DNA from: an uncultured Ruminococcus sp.
GTDB lineage: Bacteria > Bacillota > Clostridia > Oscillospirales > Ruminococcaceae
NCBI GenBank assembly: GCA_947176685.1
Contig: CAMWRL010000077.1
Location: forward strand, 1-7,888
DNA length: 7,888 nucleotides
Direction: 5' to 3'
Part shown: one piece after another, positions 5,497 through 7,888 of the stretch
Position numbering within the stretch: the stretch's first letter is position 1
Layout: each line of letters starts with the position of its first letter
Notes under the pieces: model-generated
Told to the model about the DNA's origin: nothing
What the model saw: only the letters and a program-made list of their open reading frames with translations
Databases searched by the model: none
Translations under genes and position numbers: made by a program

Positions 5497-5537
5497 TTTT
5501 AAAATCTCCTTTGAAATAATTGTTGATGCCGTGATAG

Positions 5538-5567
5538 TATTATGACGCATTTTGCGGAGAATATTTC
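5538..5567 (-). promoter_or_regulatory. Candidate sigma-G promoter of the spore protein gene
   Basis: On the minus strand GAAATA (5562-5567 complement), a 17-nt spacer and CATAATA (5538-5544 complement) resemble the Bacillus sigma-G pattern (TGAATA, about 17-18 nt, CATACTA): 4 of 6 and 6 of 7 positions match. It lies in the 78-nt gap after the upstream gene's stop and 41 nt before the SASP start codon. Forespore expression is what the product would need. The consensus is recalled from Bacillus. Confidence 0.5.
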
Positions 5568-5574
5568 TGGAAAA

Positions 5575-6642
5575 TTATGCATCATATTCGTCAAGGAAAT
5601 TATGAACACCGGTATTGTTTTTATAAGCTATAATTGTATTAAGGTTTACGTTTTCAACGCTCCGGAAAATGTTTTTTTCAACCTGCGGATTGATTTTTTT
5701 AAGTTCGGCGATGAGGTTTTTTATTTCAAGCCTTTTCGATATATCGGGAGTATCGGCGCATTCTTCAGTAAAACGGCAGGCGCATTGAATGAAATGCAAA
5801 TCATTGTAGTCACGCCAATGCTTTATATCGGCTTCACGCACAAGGTACAACGGTCGGATAAGTTCCATACCCTCAAAATTAGTACTGTGAAGTTTGGGCA
5901 TCATAGTCTGAATTTGTCCGCCGTAAAGCATACCCATTAAAATAGTTTCGATAACGTCATCAAAATGGTGTCCGAGAGCGATTTTATTACAGCCAAGCTC
6001 TTTGGCTTTACTATATAAGTAGCCACGGCGCATTCTTGCACATATGTAGCAGGGATTTTTTTCTATATGGAAAACCGAGTTGAAAATATCCGATTCAAAT
6101 ATATGTACCGGAATTGACATTGATTTGGCATTGTTTTTTATGATTTCAAGGTTTTCCGGACTGTACCCCGGATTCATTACCAGAAATTCCAACTCAAACG
6201 GGAATTTGTCGTGGCGTTTGAGTTCCTGAAAAAGCTTTGCCATAAGCATAGAGTCCTTGCCGCCGGAAATGCAGACGGCTATTTTGTCGTTGGGATTGAC
6301 CAGCTTGTATTCGTTTATGGCTTTTGTGAACCTGCACCAGATAGACTTCTTGAATTTTTTCCGCAGACTTTTTTCAACGTCATCTGTAATATTGCGGTTC
6401 TGCATTTTTTCGCTTAACCAGCCCGTATAACCGCCGTCCAGAAATTCAGCGTCAAAACCACGTTCACGGAGGATTTCGGCGGCGACTTTACTTGACGTTC
6501 CGTTTTTGCAGTAGAGGATAATTTTTTTGTCTGTGGGAAGTTCTGCCGAAAGAACGTCCGGAATATTGACAGCATTTTCTATGTGACCGTATTCAAATGC
6601 TGACGGGTCACGTATATCGATTAAAATATTTTCAGATGTCAT
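5575..6642 (-). CDS. Rhodanese domain fused to a TtcA-like PP-loop tRNA thiolation enzyme
   Basis: This is a 355-residue two-domain protein. Residues 1-80 are a compact rhodanese domain: IDIRDPSAFEYGHIENAVNIP at 8-28, active-site loop with Cys45 (CKNGTSS), and GGYTGW at 70-75. From about residue 100 it is a PP-loop ATPase of the TtcA type: SGGKDS at 126-131 binds ATP, Cys198 and Cys201 (CYIC followed by ARMRRG) match the TtcA CxxC, GHHFDD is at 224-229, and Cys287 or Cys289 would supply the third ligand of a [4Fe-4S] cluster. TtcA makes 2-thiocytidine at position 32 of tRNA, so the rhodanese part may hand persulfide sulfur directly to the thiolation site; that coupling is inference. Plain TtcA is about 250-310 residues, so the extra length is the fused domain. 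The start has AAAGG with 7 nt spacing. It begins only 17 nt after the gap terminator's T-run, so its expression may depend on read-through. Confidence 0.88.
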   Translation of the reverse strand: MTSENILIDIRDPSAFEYGHIENAVNIPDVLSAELPTDKKIILYCKNGTSSKVAAEILRERGFDAEFLDGGYTGWLSEKMQNRNITDDVEKSLRKKFKKSIWCRFTKAINEYKLVNPNDKIAVCISGGKDSMLMAKLFQELKRHDKFPFELEFLVMNPGYSPENLEIIKNNAKSMSIPVHIFESDIFNSVFHIEKNPCYICARMRRGYLYSKAKELGCNKIALGHHFDDVIETILMGMLYGGQIQTMMPKLHSTNFEGMELIRPLYLVREADIKHWRDYNDLHFIQCACRFTEECADTPDISKRLEIKNLIAELKKINPQVEKNIFRSVENVNLNTIIAYKNNTGVHNFLDEYDA

Positions 6643-6659
6643 AAAACTGCCTTTCTGTT

Positions 6660-6690
6660 AAAAAAAGGACGATTCCGCAGAACCGCCCTT
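6660..6690 (-). terminator. Intrinsic terminator of gap, abutting the next gene's leader
   Basis: On the minus strand AAGGGCGGTTC and GAATCGTCCTT pair over 11 bp with two G-U pairs (arms 6680-6690 and 6665-6675 complement) around a 4-nt loop, followed by seven T (6660-6666 complement). It lies 33 nt after the gap stop. On the plus strand the two wobble pairs become A-C mismatches, so it favours leftward termination. Confidence 0.85.
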
Positions 6691-6723
6691 GTTTTTTTGT
6701 TTTAATGCCTGTCCGGTAATGGA

Positions 6724-7761
6724 TTAGCCGAGTTCAGCAAAGTACTTGATAGTTCTTACCATCTGGGATGTGTAAGAATTTTCGTTGTCGTACCAAGAAA
6801 CAACCTGTACTTCGTAGAGGTCGTCAGAAATCTTGGAAACCATTGTCTGAGTAGCATCGAAAAGGGAGCCGAACTTCATACCGATAACGTCAGAAGAAAC
6901 AATCTGCTCTTCATTGTAGCCGAATGAAGCAGAAGCAGCAGCCTTCATAGCAGCGTTGATGCCGTCAACAGTAACGTCAGTACCCTTAACAACTGCTGTA
7001 AGGATAGTTGTAGAACCTGTCGGAACGGGAACTCTCTGAGCAGAACCAATGAGTTTGCCAGCAAGTTCAGGAATTACAAGACCGATAGCCTTTGCAGCAC
7101 CTGTTGAGTTAGGAACGATATTAGCAGCACCGGCTCTTGCTCTTCTGAAGTCGCCCTTTCTGTGAGGACCGTCAAGAATCATCTGGTCGCCTGTATAAGC
7201 GTGGATTGTTGACATGATACCACTCTGGATAGGAGCGTAGTCATTGAGAGCCTTAGCCATAGGAGCGAGGCAGTTTGTTGTGCATGAAGCAGCAGAAATA
7301 ATCTTGTCATCAGCAGTAAGAGTGTTTTCATTTACGCTGTAAACGATAGTCGGGAGGTCATTGCCTGCGGGAGCAGAAATAACAACTTTCTTAGCGCCTG
7401 CATCGATATGAGCCTGAGACTTAGCCTTTGATACATAGAAACCTGTACATTCAAGAACTACGTCAACACCGATTTCACCCCAAGGGAGTTCAGCAGCGTT
7501 AGCCTTAGCATAGATTTTGAGGGTCTTACCGTCAACGGTGATTGTGCCGGCTTCGTCATCAGCAGTAACGGTGTGAAGATTCTCACCGATTTTACCGCAG
7601 TAACCGCCCTGAGCAGTATCATACTTGAGAAGCTGAGCGAGCATTGAAGGCTTAGTAAGGTCATTGATAGCAACTACCTCATAACCTTCAGCATCAAACA
7701 TCTGTCTGAATGCAAGACGACCGATACGGCCGAAACCATTAATAGCAACTTTAACTGACAT
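6724..7761 (-). CDS. gap: Glyceraldehyde-3-phosphate dehydrogenase, type I
   Basis: This is the glycolytic enzyme converting glyceraldehyde 3-phosphate, NAD+ and phosphate to 1,3-bisphosphoglycerate; it acts as a cytosolic homotetramer. The 345 residues are slightly above the usual 330-340. Visible features are the Rossmann motif INGFGRIGR at 7-15, Asp34 at the end of the second strand (NAD rather than NADP preference), SCTTN at 159-163 with catalytic Cys160, His187 in HAYTGDQ, the phosphate-binding RRARAGA at 206-212, NIVPNSTGAAKAIG at 214-227, and WYDNENSY at 323-330. The start is ATG 7761, with a consensus AGGAGGT 9 nt upstream; the frame stays open to an ATG at 7806, but that would run through the promoter. 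Codon use is strongly biased, as in highly expressed genes. The gene has its own sigma-A promoter and terminator, so it appears monocistronic, with no pgk or tpi beside it here. Confidence 0.98.
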   Translation of the reverse strand: MSVKVAINGFGRIGRLAFRQMFDAEGYEVVAINDLTKPSMLAQLLKYDTAQGGYCGKIGENLHTVTADDEAGTITVDGKTLKIYAKANAAELPWGEIGVDVVLECTGFYVSKAKSQAHIDAGAKKVVISAPAGNDLPTIVYSVNENTLTADDKIISAASCTTNCLAPMAKALNDYAPIQSGIMSTIHAYTGDQMILDGPHRKGDFRRARAGAANIVPNSTGAAKAIGLVIPELAGKLIGSAQRVPVPTGSTTILTAVVKGTDVTVDGINAAMKAAASASFGYNEEQIVSSDVIGMKFGSLFDATQTMVSKISDDLYEVQVVSWYDNENSYTSQMVRTIKYFAELG

Positions 7762-7770
7762 TGGAAAATT

Positions 7771-7777
7771 ACCTCCT
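7771..7777 (-). promoter_or_regulatory. Consensus ribosome binding site of gap
   Basis: AGGAGGT on the minus strand, 9 nt before the ATG at 7761, fixes the gap start and matches the anti-Shine-Dalgarno sequence fully. The ATG at 7806 upstream has no such site. Confidence 0.9.
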
Positions 7778-7794
7778 AATAAATTTGTAATTAT

Positions 7795-7823
7795 ATTATA
7801 ACTCAAAGAGGAAAAATTTTCAA
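7795..7823 (-). promoter_or_regulatory. Sigma-A promoter of gap
   Basis: TTGAAA (7818-7823 complement), a 17-nt spacer and TATAAT (7795-7800 complement) match the sigma-A consensus at 5 of 6 and 6 of 6 positions with optimal spacing. The predicted leader is about 25-30 nt. A/T tracts directly upstream (7833-7852) could act as an UP element. This fits constitutive high expression of a glycolytic gene. Confidence 0.92.
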
Positions 7824-7859
7824 GTGATTTGATAAAAAAATAACGTTTTTTTGAAAATT
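7815..7859. repeat. Inverted repeat flanking the gap promoter -35 box
   Basis: AATTTTCAA (7815-7823) and TTGAAAATT (7851-7859) are perfect 9-bp inverted copies 27 nt apart; the left copy covers the -35 box. This could be an operator pair for a glycolytic regulator, or a coincidence in very A+T-rich DNA. Confidence 0.3.
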
Positions 7860-7888
7860 ATGTATATATTCCACAAAAACTCTGATAT

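Noticed and set aside
5497..5550. 18-residue N-terminal extension of the spore protein from ATG 5550
   Set aside because: The ribosome binding site lies inside this extension and the added residues are unlike SASP N-termini.
5542..5940. 132-residue plus-strand frame antisense to the rhodanese-PP-loop gene
   Set aside because: It runs opposite a gene with clear domain motifs and has no homology that I recognise; the aromatic-rich composition reflects the complementary strand.
7762..7806. 15-residue N-terminal extension of GAPDH from ATG 7806
   Set aside because: It would cover the ribosome binding site and the -10 box; GAPDH starts at the Rossmann strand beginning MSVKVAINGFG.

Overview
The window looks like chromosomal DNA from a low-to-moderate G+C, spore-related member of the Clostridia, most likely a Ruminococcus-like member of the Oscillospiraceae. 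The support is a class 1B (PyrK-dependent) dihydroorotate dehydrogenase, an alpha/beta-type small acid-soluble spore protein of clostridial style, a BspA-type leucine-rich repeat protein, strong purine-rich Shine-Dalgarno sites throughout, and a textbook sigma-A promoter. The genus is an inference from protein style only. No tRNA, rRNA, CRISPR array, insertion sequence or phage gene is visible.

Left block (1-2995, plus strand): the 3' part of a Lys/Glu/Pro-rich, leucine-rich-repeat, zinc-ribbon protein, then pyrK, pyrD and ruvX. Spacings are 15 nt, a 1-nt overlap and 4 nt, so this reads as one operon. PyrK and PyrD together make the NAD+-dependent dihydroorotate dehydrogenase of pyrimidine synthesis. 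RuvX/YqgF is a predicted RNase H-fold nuclease. Why the repeat protein sits with them is unclear.

Middle (2988-3269): a 57-codon minus-strand gene runs convergently into ruvX and overlaps its last 8 bases. No terminator lies between the two genes. A strong terminator that works only on the minus strand is embedded inside the ruvX coding sequence (2685-2716), so the small gene's transcript is predicted to run about 270 nt antisense to ruvX. A roughly 110-nt divergent region with a hairpin leader separates the small gene from trmL.

Second plus-strand block (3270-5218): trmL (tRNA wobble 2'-O-methyltransferase), a DegV-family lipid-binding protein with an atypical C-terminal motif, and an AT-rich unrecognised gene, closed by a bidirectional terminator at 5230-5260.

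Right block (5290-7761, minus strand): gap (glycolytic GAPDH) with a near-consensus sigma-A promoter, a consensus ribosome binding site and its own terminator. Next comes a rhodanese/TtcA-like PP-loop fusion likely to act in tRNA thiolation, whose start lies only 17 nt after that terminator. Last is a small spore protein with a poly-Asn N-terminus and a plausible sigma-G promoter.

Most of the content is housekeeping. The items most worth a second look are the convergent small gene with its intragenic terminator, the rhodanese-PP-loop fusion placed behind the gap terminator, the DegV motif change, and the repeat/zinc-ribbon protein linked to pyrKD.
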